DNA of 64,000 bases from Priestia megaterium (GCA_008180335.1 VTEF01000002.1:635648-699647); one strand, 5' to 3'; positions 15,172 to 24,080 are shown, counted from the first letter of the stretch. The notes: generated from the letters alone by a model not told the origin. Translations and numbers: made by a program.

Positions 15172-15594
15172 ATGAAAAAATGGTTAGTTTTTTTCTTTCT
15201 TTGTAGCATCATTATTGGATGCAGCAACTCGAATGAAACGGCGCGTCCAAGCTTATACTTAATTCCTGAAGGATACAAAGGTTGGGTGATGGTTGAATAT
15301 GATAAAGATAATGGTGAACCAACTAAAACAGAAGGCAAGTATACTGTTTTCAATATTAATGAAAATGGAGTGAGTAAAACGAAAACATTGCTTACACATG
15401 AAGGGTGGGCAACAAATAAATACTACTACGTGACTAAAAATGGTGAAAGAAAAGCACTTAAACCAGGAGAAATGATTCACGGAGCAACAGAAGGAACTGA
15501 AAATAATCATTATACGGTAGAGTTTTTCTTTGTGGGGACTTCAGAAGAATTTGATCAAGCGGGAGATTACAGAAGGCAATATAATCGAGAGTAA
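15172..15594 (+). CDS. Lipoprotein of unknown function
   Basis: A 140-residue lipoprotein with lipobox I-I-I-G-C at about residues 13-17. The mature part starts with a short linker and the conserved-looking L-Y-L-I-P-E-G-Y-K-G-W-V motif (near residues 28-39), seen in small uncharacterised Firmicute lipoproteins (the DUF6843 type by recollection). It continues with beta-like strands and ends in E-F-F-F-V-G-T. Start ATG at 15172 with GAAGGAGAG; an earlier in-frame ATG at 15142 would spoil the signal peptide. It is a single gene. Confidence 0.75.
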   Translation: MKKWLVFFFLCSIIIGCSNSNETARPSLYLIPEGYKGWVMVEYDKDNGEPTKTEGKYTVFNINENGVSKTKTLLTHEGWATNKYYYVTKNGERKALKPGEMIHGATEGTENNHYTVEFFFVGTSEEFDQAGDYRRQYNRE

Positions 15595-15601
15595 AGTCAA
15601 C

Positions 15602-15640
15602 CTTCCATCAGCGGGGAGCTTCATTCCCCCCACTGATTAT
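15602..15640 (+). terminator. Terminator between convergent genes
   Basis: ATCAGCGGGG...CCCCCCACTGAT stem. Its outer arms (TTCCATCAG/CACTGAT) resemble those of the element at 48165. Confidence 0.6.
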
Positions 15641-16104
15641 TCAATTGGATAAAATACACTGCTTTTTAAACGCTGAATTTCAGTTAATGCTTCTTCTTGT
15701 ACTCGTTTATCTGTAATCCAATCTGGCAAATACAAATCAAAAGTTGGAGGAACAAAGCAATCGTTTTTTTGTTTTACTTCAATATAAGATTCAATATATT
15801 GTAGATGCTCTAAATTATATGCCCAAAGCACATGATTTTGACATTGTGCTGTTAAGTAAAGGGGCAGACGAAAAAAAGGATCGATTGCCTCGTTAGATTG
15901 GATTTCGATTTTATCATGAGAAACGGTAGCATTTGTATAGCTGCAATGCGGACAGGTACATATATGCGATGCATAAGCGGACGATTCTTGGGAATTTGCT
16001 GCTTTTGTCACACGTGCACACAACTCACAGTTTGGACATTTTACTAAAATAAAATCAAGAAACTTAGCTAAAAATTGTTGTTGTACTTCATATTGATTTT
16101 TCAT
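15637..16104 (-). CDS. Zinc-ribbon protein of unknown function
   Basis: A 155-residue cytoplasmic protein. C-P-N-C near residues 23-26 (with a further Cys at 29) and C-P-H-C near 50-53 (with a Cys two residues before) form a treble-clef or rubredoxin-like zinc ribbon. A second domain of about 90 residues follows, with a helix containing L-T-A-Q-C-Q-N-H-V-L-W-A-Y-N-L-E-H-L. It resembles proteins annotated as TFIIB-type zinc-ribbon proteins in Bacillus. RBS TTAGAGGTAC. It stands alone and no function can be inferred. Confidence 0.7.
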   Translation of the reverse strand: MKNQYEVQQQFLAKFLDFILVKCPNCELCARVTKAANSQESSAYASHICTCPHCSYTNATVSHDKIEIQSNEAIDPFFRLPLYLTAQCQNHVLWAYNLEHLQYIESYIEVKQKNDCFVPPTFDLYLPDWITDKRVQEEALTEIQRLKSSVFYPIE

Positions 16105-16345
16105 TATTTGTACCTCTAACTGTAAAACTTTTATTATATAAATCTAAACGAGCTCTTGAAAGCAACTTAAGTAGATAATATATAATGACGAAAGAAATTT
16201 GTTATTTTCTTGTAAAAAATTTTATTACACTATCTATTCATAACACATGTTCTTTATTAAAACAATAAAAACCCTTTTCCTAAGCTATGTTGTATGATAT
16301 AGTATGACAAATCAGAAAAAATATAGAGAGAAATGGTGAGAAGAG

Positions 16346-17683
16346 ATGAGTCAAAATGAACAATGGACATCAAAGATCGGCTTCATTTTAGCTTCTGCTG
16401 GTTCAGCAATTGGAATCGGTGCAATTTGGAAGCTGCCTTATGTAGCCGGAACAAGCGGTGGAGGTGCTTTCTTTCTACTGTTTATTCTGTTCACAGCAGT
16501 AATTGGGTTGCCATTATTACTAGCAGAGTTTGTATTAGGTCGTAACACTCAAAAAGAAGCGATTCGAGCTTATGAAGCAGTAGCACCCAATTCTTTATGG
16601 AAAGGAATCGGTTATCTAGGGGTTATTACATGCTTTATTTTATTATCATTCTATAGTGTTGTAGGTGGATGGATTTTACAGTATCTATTCGCAAGTGTAA
16701 CTGGACAGTTAAATGGAGTTGCTGATTATTCTGCGCTATTTGGAAGTACGATTTCAAATCCGCTGTCAGCTGTCATTTCCCAATTTGCCTTTTTATTGCT
16801 AACAATTATTGTTGTAGCTCGTGGTATTCAAAATGGGATTGAAAAAGCAAATAATATTTTAATGCCTGGATTGTTTATTTTGTTTATTGCTATTATTATT
16901 CGTTCATTAACACTAGACGGGGCAATGGAAGGCGTTAAATTCTTTCTTTATCCTGATTTTACAAAGTTAACGTCTGAAAGCATTTTATTTGCAATGGGCC
17001 AAGCCTTTTTCTCATTAAGTGTTGGAGTATCGGTTATGGTCACGTACAGCTCATATTTAGCTAAAAGTCAAAATTTACCTAAATCAGCAATTTCGATTGC
17101 CGGTTTAAATATTTTAATCTCTCTTTTAGCAGGTTTAGCAATTTTTCCAGCTGTTTTCTCAATGGGAGGAGAACCTGCGGAAGGACCAGGATTACTGTTT
17201 GTTGTATTGCCGACGATCTTTGAACAATTACCATTTGGGGCTGTGTTTCAAACGTTGTTTTTAGCTTTATTTTTATTTGCAACATTAACATCTGCGTTTT
17301 CAATGCTTGAAATTATTGTGGCTTCACTTGCAAAAGGCGAGTCGCAAAAACGTGTGAAGCTGTCATGGGGAGCAGGGCTTTTAATTTTTGTTGTAGGAAT
17401 TCCATCGGCACTGTCATTTGGAGCGCTTGCGGATATTATGATCTTCGATAAGTCAATTTTTGATGCAGCAGACTTTTTAGTTAGCAATATCTTAATGCCG
17501 CTTGGTGCTTTACTAATTGCTTTATTTGTTCCTTGGAAAATGAATAAAGAAGTACTCATTGAAGAATTCAAACATGGTTCGACTAATGTCACACGCTGGT
17601 TTTCATTATGGTTGCTAGTTATTCGTTACGTCGCTCCAGTGTTAATTATTGTTGTATTTATTAATATGCTAGGCTTTATTTAA
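16346..17683 (+). CDS. Sodium-dependent amino-acid transporter (NSS/SNF family)
   Basis: A 445-residue polytopic protein with about 11 membrane segments. The N-terminal signature [20 protein letters not shown] (residues 12-31) contains the unwound TM1 that binds Na+ and substrate. G-G-G-A-F-F-L-L-F follows in TM2, and the TM6/TM8-type motifs [15 protein letters not shown] near 213 and [10 protein letters not shown] near 309 are present. It imports amino acids with sodium; the bacterial relative MetP carries methionine and alanine. A 33-residue membrane protein gene 104 bases downstream is a candidate small subunit. RBS AGAAATGGTGAGAAG is weak-to-moderate. Confidence 0.92.
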   Translation: MSQNEQWTSKIGFILASAGSAIGIGAIWKLPYVAGTSGGGAFFLLFILFTAVIGLPLLLAEFVLGRNTQKEAIRAYEAVAPNSLWKGIGYLGVITCFILLSFYSVVGGWILQYLFASVTGQLNGVADYSALFGSTISNPLSAVISQFAFLLLTIIVVARGIQNGIEKANNILMPGLFILFIAIIIRSLTLDGAMEGVKFFLYPDFTKLTSESILFAMGQAFFSLSVGVSVMVTYSSYLAKSQNLPKSAISIAGLNILISLLAGLAIFPAVFSMGGEPAEGPGLLFVVLPTIFEQLPFGAVFQTLFLALFLFATLTSAFSMLEIIVASLAKGESQKRVKLSWGAGLLIFVVGIPSALSFGALADIMIFDKSIFDAADFLVSNILMPLGALLIALFVPWKMNKEVLIEEFKHGSTNVTRWFSLWLLVIRYVAPVLIIVVFINMLGFI

Positions 17684-17690
17684 GAAGACA

Positions 17691-17730
17691 AAATAGAACG
17701 TTGTTCATTTAACAACGTTCTATTTTTTTT
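17691..17730 (+). terminator. Strong terminator between the NSS transporter and its small neighbour
   Basis: A 14-bp stem AATAGAACGTTGTT/AACAACGTTCTATT followed by eight T. Confidence 0.9.
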
Positions 17731-17786
17731 GTAAGATTGTAAAGAATCTAAGGCTTAAGAATAGTGAGTAAAAGGAGGGAGTAAAT

Positions 17787-17888
17787 ATGCTTGATTTTCT
17801 TTATGATATGTTTGTAGGAGCAGGTGTGTTTATACTTTTATTTATCTTTATGATGATGGCTCGGATTTTAAGTAAACGAAAAGAATAG
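17787..17888 (+). CDS. 33-residue membrane protein, candidate MetS-like small subunit of the NSS transporter
   Basis: ATG at 17787 follows an ideal AAAGGAGGGAG. The product is 33 residues: a short amphipathic start (M-L-D-F-L-Y-D-M), one membrane helix (F-V-G-A-G-V-F-I-L-L-F-I-F-M-M-M-A) and a basic end (R-I-L-S-K-R-K-E), so the C-terminus should face the cytoplasm. Some bacterial NSS transporters need a tiny partner, MetS, encoded next to MetP. The position just after the NSS gene suggests the same here, although a terminator separates them, so expression would be separate or by read-through. Subunit role is inference. Confidence 0.65.
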   Translation: MLDFLYDMFVGAGVFILLFIFMMMARILSKRKE

Positions 17889-18027
17889 ATGGGAGCAACT
17901 TCCAAGAAAAAAACATAAAAAAAACTAACACATTTAAATGAATTATGATAATATATTATCCTATGAACATGGTTAGACAATGTTCGCATATGTTGTGATG
18001 AAGCGTTTTTGAGAAAGAGGGATCATC

Positions 18028-18426
18028 TTGAATGGGAAAATTCTTGTCAAGATTCTATCTCAAGCGTATGAACAAAAAAAGACATTGCCAATTGTCTCAT
18101 TATCGTCTTTTTTTGATGAAAACAGTATTTGTTTTCAGCTGAAAAATCCATTGCCCGCGGGTATGGTTTATCGTACGCTTATGTTAATTCAGAATAAAAC
18201 GTGTGTCCAAGATGTGTTAGTGGAAGTACTACAAGTCGATAGTTCAAACAATGACGGACCAGTTTCTGAATGTGTGTATATTTTAACAAATGGTACAAAG
18301 CAGCAAGTTCAACAATGGGTTGCACCACTGTGTCCTATTCAGATTAATGAAGGGTATCAGTACGGGGAATCACACAATGCGCCACAGCTTAAACATGACT
18401 ACCACGTGTTTGCTGTTATATGGTAA
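18028..18426 (+). CDS. Protein of unknown function
   Basis: A 132-residue cytoplasmic protein without recognised motifs. Predicted alternating strands and a helix (G-T-K-Q-Q-V-Q-Q-W), ending in V-F-A-V-I-W. The start is TTG at 18028 with AAAGAGGGATC 8 bases upstream; no in-frame ATG gives a comparable ribosome site. It is a single gene with its own terminator. Confidence 0.6.
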   Translation: MNGKILVKILSQAYEQKKTLPIVSLSSFFDENSICFQLKNPLPAGMVYRTLMLIQNKTCVQDVLVEVLQVDSSNNDGPVSECVYILTNGTKQQVQQWVAPLCPIQINEGYQYGESHNAPQLKHDYHVFAVIW

Positions 18427-18445
18427 CAAACATACCGTTTCGATC

Positions 18446-18480
18446 AAAAAAGACATCCTATTACCAGGATGTCTTTTTTG
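18446..18480 (+). terminator. Terminator
   Basis: Perfect stem AAAAAAGACATCCT/AGGATGTCTTTTTT. Confidence 0.9.
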
Positions 18481-18914
18481 GTTCGTATGGATGTTCATCA
18501 TATCCGCCTTCAGCTGTAAATCACATTATATATAACAAGATATCTATCATCTAGCTAATCAGTTGTGTAAAGGAAGCTTAATAGAATAAAAGCAAAACTG
18601 AGTGCGATCAACAATTAGCAGGCTTTTTTCAAAAACAGGTAAGGCGTCGATTATTATTTCTTTATTTCATAAAAAATAATGGTATCTAACGAATAAAAGC
18701 AAAAAAAGTTTCAAGAATTTCTAAATTTCCTTCCAGCCAACGCTTCTTTACAGTTGAAATATAAAAATAATGTTTACGGTGATTTTAGAATTAGTTTTAT
18801 TCTGATAAAAGGAAGATTAATGTCATAAAATGTAATGAAAATAAATATTCAGAACTATTAATTGTCTTGATTATTAGGCTAAATACACAATAAAACAAGA
18901 AACATGTCGCTTAT
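18481..18914. other. AT-rich intergenic region before the NlpC/P60 gene
   Basis: No supported gene or structure. It is notably A-rich. It leads into the WalR box at 18915 and probably carries upstream promoter elements. Confidence 0.4.
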
Positions 18915-18931
18915 TGTAACATAACTGTAAT
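18915..18931 (+). promoter_or_regulatory. WalR (YycF) binding site
   Basis: TGTAAC, five bases, TGTAAT exactly fits the WalR consensus TGTWAH-N5-TGTWAH known from Bacillus and Staphylococcus. It lies 87 bases before a secreted peptidoglycan hydrolase gene, the typical target class. A lone further half-site TGTAAT is at 18948-18953. Confidence 0.75.
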
Positions 18932-19017
18932 ATTGGTGATGTTATTTTGTAATACTGTGTTGTTACAATGTAAACGTCTTAAGATTAGTAGATTATTACA
19001 TTGGAGGAACCTTTTTT

Positions 19018-20187
19018 ATGAAAAAGCTAATATATTCTTTAGCATTATGTGGATCATTAACAGTTGTACCAACAATTAGCGAGGCAGCTCTAGGTGATAC
19101 AACATTACGTCAAGGGATGAGTAATCCAGATGTCAAACAATTACAACAACAATTGAAAAATAAAGGTTATTTTACATACGGCAAAACAACGAACTATTAT
19201 GGAACAATTACGAAAAGCGCAGTAGCCAGCTTTCAGCGCACGAACGGTTTAGCAGCAGATGGCATTGCAGGACCTAACACATTTAATAAATTATTAGGCA
19301 GTAGTTCATCTAAAGAAGTTTCTTCTAACGGCCTATTACGTGTAGGTTCAAGAGGAGCAGCAGTTCAATCCTTACAACAACAGTTAAAGAACAAAGGCTA
19401 TTTCAAGGGAAATACAACGCAATACTTTGGCTCAGTTACAAAAAATGCAGTGATGGCATTTCAGCGCGCGAACGGTTTAGCAGCAGACGGCATTGCAGGG
19501 CCTAACACATTAAGTAAACTTAAAAACGGCGGTAGTGCATCGAACGGTAACTCAGTGAACACTTCGTCCGTTTTACGCCAAGGTATGTCAGGATCAGCAG
19601 TTAGCAGCTTGCAGCAAAAATTAAAAAGCAAAGGCTTCTTTTCAGCAGGTGTAACAGGGTACTACGGTTCTATTACAACAAATGCTGTTAAAGCATTCCA
19701 ACGTGCAAACAGCTTAGCAGCAGATGGCATTGCAGGTCCGGCAACATTAAGAAAATTAAATTCTAGTTCCAGTAGTTCTAACACTTCAAAGCCATCTACA
19801 GAAGTAGGAGGCGTAACGAACTCTAACTCAAGCTCTCAATTAATTGCATATGCAAAACGCTTTATCGGTACACCATATGTTTGGGGCGGTTCGACACCAG
19901 GCGGATTTGATTGCAGCGGATTCTTAGCTTATGTATATCGTAACGGTGCAGGTGTTAGCTTACCTCGTACAGTAGCAGGTATGTATCAAACGGGTACTCG
20001 TGTAAGTAATCCGAGCCCTGGGGATATCGTATTCTTTGAAACGTACAAACCGGGTGCAAGTCATGCTGGTATTTACTTAGGCGGCGGTCGATTCCTTCAT
20101 GCATCTTCATCAAAAGGTGTTATGATCAGTTCAATGAGCAATTCTTACTGGCAGCCACGCTACTTAGGGGCAAAGCGTTATTTATAA
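19018..20187 (+). CDS. NlpC/P60 D,L-endopeptidase with three peptidoglycan-binding domains
   Basis: A 389-residue secreted wall hydrolase. A signal peptide (cleavage after E-A-A near residue 24) is followed by three PG_binding_1 domains (about 30-95, 108-170 and 185-245), each with the L-R-x-G-x-x-x-x-x-V-x-x-L-Q-Q pattern and the end motif A-A-D-G-I-A-G-P. A Ser-rich linker leads to the NlpC/P60 domain (from about 275) with catalytic Cys299 in FDCSGF, His349 in SHAGIYLG and His361 in F-L-H-A-S-S. It cleaves the stem peptide between D-Glu and meso-diaminopimelate, as LytF/CwlS do. A WalR box upstream ties it to growth-linked wall turnover. Ribosome site TTGGAGGAAC. Confidence 0.93.
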   Translation: MKKLIYSLALCGSLTVVPTISEAALGDTTLRQGMSNPDVKQLQQQLKNKGYFTYGKTTNYYGTITKSAVASFQRTNGLAADGIAGPNTFNKLLGSSSSKEVSSNGLLRVGSRGAAVQSLQQQLKNKGYFKGNTTQYFGSVTKNAVMAFQRANGLAADGIAGPNTLSKLKNGGSASNGNSVNTSSVLRQGMSGSAVSSLQQKLKSKGFFSAGVTGYYGSITTNAVKAFQRANSLAADGIAGPATLRKLNSSSSSSNTSKPSTEVGGVTNSNSSSQLIAYAKRFIGTPYVWGGSTPGGFDCSGFLAYVYRNGAGVSLPRTVAGMYQTGTRVSNPSPGDIVFFETYKPGASHAGIYLGGGRFLHASSSKGVMISSMSNSYWQPRYLGAKRYL

Positions 20188-20198
20188 TTCCAAATAAT

Positions 20199-20233
20199 AA
20201 AGGGGATAGTGCAATGACTATTCCCTTTTTTCT
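20199..20233 (+). terminator. Terminator after the NlpC/P60 gene
   Basis: Stem AAAGGGGATAGT/ACTATTCCCTTT followed by T. Confidence 0.85.
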
Positions 20234-20317
20234 ATTTTATTTTTTACATATGAAAATAGGAAGTTGCTGATGACTTTGGTATGATAGAAGAGACACTGAT
20301 TGTAAGGAGAGAGCAAA

Positions 20318-20629
20318 ATGGCAATTGTTGATATTACGATTATTCCAGTAGGAACAGAAACACCGAGTGTGAGTCAATATGTAGCAGACATTCATAAGGT
20401 GCTAGAAAAACATAAAGATGAAGTTACATATGAATTAACGCCTATGAATACGTTAATTGAAGGGGAATTAAGCTTGTTATTAAAAATTGTCCAAGAGCTG
20501 CATGAAGTTCCGTTTGAAAATGGGATTCAACGTGTATGCACAAACCTTCGTATTGATGACCGGCGTGATAAAAAACATACAATGGCAGGCAAATTAAAGT
20601 CTGTTCAAGCAAAACTAGCAGAAAAGTAA
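20318..20629 (+). CDS. Thiamine-binding protein (MTH1187/YkoF-like, DUF77)
   Basis: A 103-residue protein of the MTH1187/YqgV family. It has the opening I-V-D-I-T-I-I-P-V-G-T strand, S-V-S-Q-Y-V helix, Y-E-L-T-P-M-N-T-L-I-E-G-E motif near residues 43-55, and the closing R-V-C-T-N-L-R-I-D-D-R-R-D-K strand. Members form ferredoxin-like tetramers that bind thiamine or its pyrimidine part in the cytoplasm. No thiamine gene or TPP riboswitch is next to it. RBS AAGGAGAGAG. Alone, with its own terminator. Confidence 0.85.
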   Translation: MAIVDITIIPVGTETPSVSQYVADIHKVLEKHKDEVTYELTPMNTLIEGELSLLLKIVQELHEVPFENGIQRVCTNLRIDDRRDKKHTMAGKLKSVQAKLAEK

Positions 20630-20631
20630 TG

Positions 20632-20660
20632 AAAAGCGAGAGAGAATTCTCGCTTTTTTG
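20632..20660 (+). terminator. Terminator
   Basis: AAAAGCGAGA...TCTCGCTTTTTT hairpin. Confidence 0.8.
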
Positions 20661-20712
20661 TTGTATGCAAAATAGCACGAGTAAGTGTCAGTTTATGAGT
20701 ATTAGATTAACA

Positions 20713-22308
20713 TTACACAGCCTGCAAATAAGAGTGGATTTGAAAAGCAATCCGTAACCGAAGGGTTTCTTCAGATGAATGAATAGAGCGCCCTAACAAT
20801 TCTTCGCATTTTTCAATTCGATAGATCACCGTATTGCGATGAACAAATAATTGCTTCGCTGTTTCAGAAATTTGACAATTTAAGTTTAAATATGTAGAGA
20901 GCGTATCTAATAAAATCGCTTGATCTTTTTTGTCATAAAGAAGAAGTCCCTCTAGTGTCTGTGAGTGGTATTCTTCTAAATCATAAGAAGGGATGAGACG
21001 TAATAATTCACGAAACTGTTTCGGTTGGTAAAATTGGATTTGCCCAGAAGAATCCTGGGTATTAATACCCGCAAGTGCTTCTGATGCTTCTCTATATGAA
21101 TCAATAACAGTCAACAAGGTTTGGCTTTGGTTTCCGATGCCGAAACAAAGCTGTTTTTGGTAATGACGGTTGACAGCTTGTTGAACATCCACTAACTGCT
21201 TAGAAATAAGCTGTTGCTTATCGTGATTGTCAGAAAAAAATAAAGTAACATAACGATTTTCTTTTGTAAATAACATACATGGGATGGTTTGCTTAGATAA
21301 TTCGTATTCAATTAATTCATAAATCATGTCGCTTGTAAGGTAGGAAGAATCCGTTGTGCTCACACGTCCTACGGCGCAAATATATTTTTTATCGGATGAA
21401 AGGCCGATTTGGTTTCCGTAGTAACTTGCTTCGTCAATAGTCTTATAGTACCCGCTTGTTAATTGATTAAAATATTCATTTTTTTGCCGGCGTTCAGCTT
21501 CTTTTAAAGCATGTTGTCTCATCATTTCGAATGATAACACGTTGGCTGCCTGCTCAATTGTCAGTAAAGCTGGATCTGCTGAATCAATACATGTGTGGAC
21601 AAGTAAATAACTACTTTTTTGCGTATGTGTTGATACAGGAAATACAGTAACCGTTTCTTTGAATTGATAAAAGGAAAATGTAGTATATTTCGTACGGTTT
21701 AAGAAAAAAGAGTCAATTCGAGTTGAAACATCTTCCATAGGAAGCGTTTGTCGGATTGGTTGCTGATCGCTTTTAAACAGTAAGTTGCCATGCGGATCAT
21801 ACAAGGAGACATGAGCTTTGCACAGTGTTTGCAGTGATACCATAATTTTTTCGATGCCCTTACCTTGTAAAATATAAGAAGAAAATAATTGGTGTGTAAT
21901 CATGGCTTGTTGTAATTCAGTTGTTTTTTTATCAAGAATAAAGCTAAGAGACTCGTTGATAATTGAACCGAGTGTTTCGTTTGTTTGTAAATCGATAATC
22001 GGAAAATTTAATCGTTCAGCCAATTCGCAAATAGAAGGGGGGACTTGTTCGAAAAAGCGCTTTGTTTTAATTGCTAACCCTGCACAATGTTTTTTAGCCA
22101 TCCCTTCTACAAGATGAAGCAAGCTTTCTTCTTTCTCTTTAAAGTGATAGCCGGTTGTCACGAGAAATTCGCCTTCTTTTAAAAACGATAAAATATCTGG
22201 TGCGTCCATCATATTAACATTATGGACTTTTCTGGTTAACCCTTTTTGTCCTGCTACTACTGACGCGTTTGCATAAACGGGAATGCGCAAAAGTGTTTGT
22301 AACTCCAT
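20713..22308 (-). CDS. pucR: PucR family regulator of purine/ureide catabolism
   Basis: A 531-residue transcription factor. The N-terminal PucR domain (residues 1-120; L-L-R-I-P-V-Y-A-N-A-S-V-V-A-G start, G-E-F-L-V-T-T-G-Y motif near 46) senses the effector. The middle part resembles a GGDEF-like/CdaR fold. The C-terminal HTH_30 domain (about 455-525) has the motif T-L-S-T-Y-L-N-L-N-C-Q-I-S-E-T-A-K-Q-L-F-V-H-R-N-T-V split around residue 490. In B. subtilis PucR activates purine degradation genes. It is divergent from a ureide locus whose control region carries shared ACATATTGT motifs. RBS GGAGAGTAAAC. Confidence 0.9.
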   Translation of the reverse strand: MELQTLLRIPVYANASVVAGQKGLTRKVHNVNMMDAPDILSFLKEGEFLVTTGYHFKEKEESLLHLVEGMAKKHCAGLAIKTKRFFEQVPPSICELAERLNFPIIDLQTNETLGSIINESLSFILDKKTTELQQAMITHQLFSSYILQGKGIEKIMVSLQTLCKAHVSLYDPHGNLLFKSDQQPIRQTLPMEDVSTRIDSFFLNRTKYTTFSFYQFKETVTVFPVSTHTQKSSYLLVHTCIDSADPALLTIEQAANVLSFEMMRQHALKEAERRQKNEYFNQLTSGYYKTIDEASYYGNQIGLSSDKKYICAVGRVSTTDSSYLTSDMIYELIEYELSKQTIPCMLFTKENRYVTLFFSDNHDKQQLISKQLVDVQQAVNRHYQKQLCFGIGNQSQTLLTVIDSYREASEALAGINTQDSSGQIQFYQPKQFRELLRLIPSYDLEEYHSQTLEGLLLYDKKDQAILLDTLSTYLNLNCQISETAKQLFVHRNTVIYRIEKCEELLGRSIHSSEETLRLRIAFQIHSYLQAV

Positions 22309-22335
22309 GTTTACTCTCCTTTGTTATAAAAGTTA

Positions 22336-22500
22336 ACATATTGTCTTTTCGTTTAGTCTCTATTACATATTGTAAATGATTTTCCGGTTAAATTAAATAA
22401 AATATTCAGAAAAAATTGTAGAATTTGTCAATGAATCATAAAAAAAGGTTATGTAAGATATAAAATATAACTTAATATGTTATTTTTAATAACATATTGT
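22336..22500. promoter_or_regulatory. Divergent pucR/ureide control region with repeated ACATATTGT and a palindrome
   Basis: ACATATTGT occurs three times, at 22336-22344, 22365-22373 and 22492-22500. The third lies in a perfect 11-bp inverted repeat with a 3-base centre, AATATGTTATT-TTT-AATAACATATT (22474-22498), directly upstream of the ribosome site of the permease remnant. These are good candidates for PucR operators, although they do not match the box I recall for B. subtilis PucR. Confidence 0.6.
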
Positions 22501-22516
22501 AGAGGAGGATTCATGT

Positions 22517-22759
22517 GTGACAGCCAGCAATAAAATCAAATTATCACCAGCAACAGATGAAACAAAAAAGGAATTTCCGCATATTTACGTGATGTTAATC
22601 GTTATTATTGCGTTAATGACGGTTGCTACTTATTTAATTACGGTGGTGAGTATGAACGTATTGAAGGAACGGATGGAATCTGCATCTGTTAGCGGCTTGG
22701 AAATGCAATCAGCTGGTCTTAAATTAGTCATTTTAACTAAAAAACAGCTGGGAATTTAG
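22517..22759 (+). pseudogene. Frameshifted N-terminal remnant of a YfcC-type permease
   Basis: The GTG start has an intact GGAGG, and the first 42 codons encode the standard start of YfcC/DcuC-like permeases: hydrophilic leader, K-K-E-F-P-H-I-Y-V-M-L, then a membrane helix ending Y-L-I. Here these proteins normally continue P-A-G-x-Y-E-R-V. That continuation (G-G-E-Y-E-R-I-E-G-T-D-G) is present in another frame from about base 22645, so bases have been lost at the junction. The visible 80-residue frame then ends at 22759 and the rest of the roughly 450-residue permease is missing. It is probably the lost ureide permease of the locus. Expression signals remain, so the downstream genes can still be transcribed. 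Confidence 0.7.
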
Positions 22760-22820
22760 AGGGAATGTTAATGAAAAAGCAAGGAGCGCTATTTAAAATG
22801 AAATCAACGAGGTGAAGAAA

Positions 22821-24068
22821 ATGGTTGCGGAGATGACCGGCAAGTCCAAACTGTGTCAGCAAATTGAAGAAGAGATTCAATGGCTTTCTCAATTTGGTGC
22901 TGATGAAAGAAACGGTGTAACAAGATTATTGTATACCGATGAATGGTACAGTGCACAAGAAGCACTCCAAAACAAAATGAAGCAATTACAGCTTGAAACG
23001 TATTATGATGATGTCGGTAATCTGTTTGGGCGTCTTAATGGAACTTGCTCAGCTAAGGAAGTAATCTTAGTAGGGTCTCATGTCGATACAGTCAAATATG
23101 GCGGAAAATACGATGGGGCTTTTGGGATCATTGCAGGGATTATTGCTGCTGGTTACTTAAAAAAGAAATATGGTTTACCAAAAAAAACGATAGAGGTCGT
23201 TTCGCTTTGTGAAGAAGAAGGGAGTCGCTTTCCGATTACGTATTGGGGGTCAGGAAATATAAATGGTATATACGACATTACACGCAGCACCAAAATTATC
23301 GACCAACATGCTATTTCCTTGCAACAAGCGATGCACCGATTAGGGTTTGGGAATGGAACTTATATAAAGCCTGTCCGCGATGATATTACTCATTTTATTG
23401 AGCTGCATATCGAACAAGGGAAGCAGTTAGAAAAGTCAGGTCTTGATATAGGTATTGTGTCTAGTATCGTTGGACAAAAGCGCTTTACGGTTTCGGTAAC
23501 GGGAGAAAGCAACCATGCTGGAACAACACCGATGAAACACCGGAAAGATGCCTTGTTCGTAAGCTGTCAGCTGATTACGCAGCTAATTGAACTTAGTAAG
23601 CGCTATAACGAGCATTTATATGTAACAATCGGGAAACTGAATGTCACTCCAAACATAGCAAATGTTATACCAGGGAGTGTTCAGTTTTCAATTGATGTTA
23701 GACATCATGAACAAGAGATTTTAGAAGAAGTTGAAACAACGATTAATCAACTCGTAAAAAAAATAATGCAAAAAAGTGATATGAAAATCGAAATCGATCG
23801 CTGGATGAGTGAAAAACCAGTCAGAATGGATAATTATTTATCAGAAATTTCTAAAAATATTTCCTCGGAAAAGAATATGATGTATATGGAGTTGGTTAGT
23901 GGAGCAGGACATGACTCACAAGTATTTGGTCAATTTACCCCTACTTGTTTGCTTTTTGTGCCTAGTCAAGGGGGAATTAGTCATTCGCCAAAAGAATATA
24001 CAAGCGGTGAACAATTAGAAAAAGGTGTGAAGCTATTAATTGACCTGCTATATAAATTGGCTTATTAG
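22821..24068 (+). CDS. allC: Allantoate amidohydrolase / N-carbamoyl-amino-acid hydrolase (M20 family)
   Basis: A 415-residue metal-dependent hydrolase. Metal-ligand motifs: G-S-H-V-D-T near residue 80, K-Y-D-G-A-F-G near 91-97, C-E-E-E-G-S-R-F near 126-133, I-E-L-H-I-E-Q-G near 190, and G-A-G-H-D-S plus G-G-I-S-H-S-P toward the end. The dimerisation/substrate segment is G-E-S-N-H-A-G-T-T-P-M. It removes the first ureido group from allantoate, giving ureidoglycine, which the next gene product uses. Related carbamoylases share the fold, so the context with PucR and PucG decides the call. GAGGTG precedes ATG at 22821. A 12-base gap separates it from pucG. Confidence 0.87.
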   Translation: MVAEMTGKSKLCQQIEEEIQWLSQFGADERNGVTRLLYTDEWYSAQEALQNKMKQLQLETYYDDVGNLFGRLNGTCSAKEVILVGSHVDTVKYGGKYDGAFGIIAGIIAAGYLKKKYGLPKKTIEVVSLCEEEGSRFPITYWGSGNINGIYDITRSTKIIDQHAISLQQAMHRLGFGNGTYIKPVRDDITHFIELHIEQGKQLEKSGLDIGIVSSIVGQKRFTVSVTGESNHAGTTPMKHRKDALFVSCQLITQLIELSKRYNEHLYVTIGKLNVTPNIANVIPGSVQFSIDVRHHEQEILEEVETTINQLVKKIMQKSDMKIEIDRWMSEKPVRMDNYLSEISKNISSEKNMMYMELVSGAGHDSQVFGQFTPTCLLFVPSQGGISHSPKEYTSGEQLEKGVKLLIDLLYKLAY

Positions 24069-24080
24069 GAGGATTTTGAA

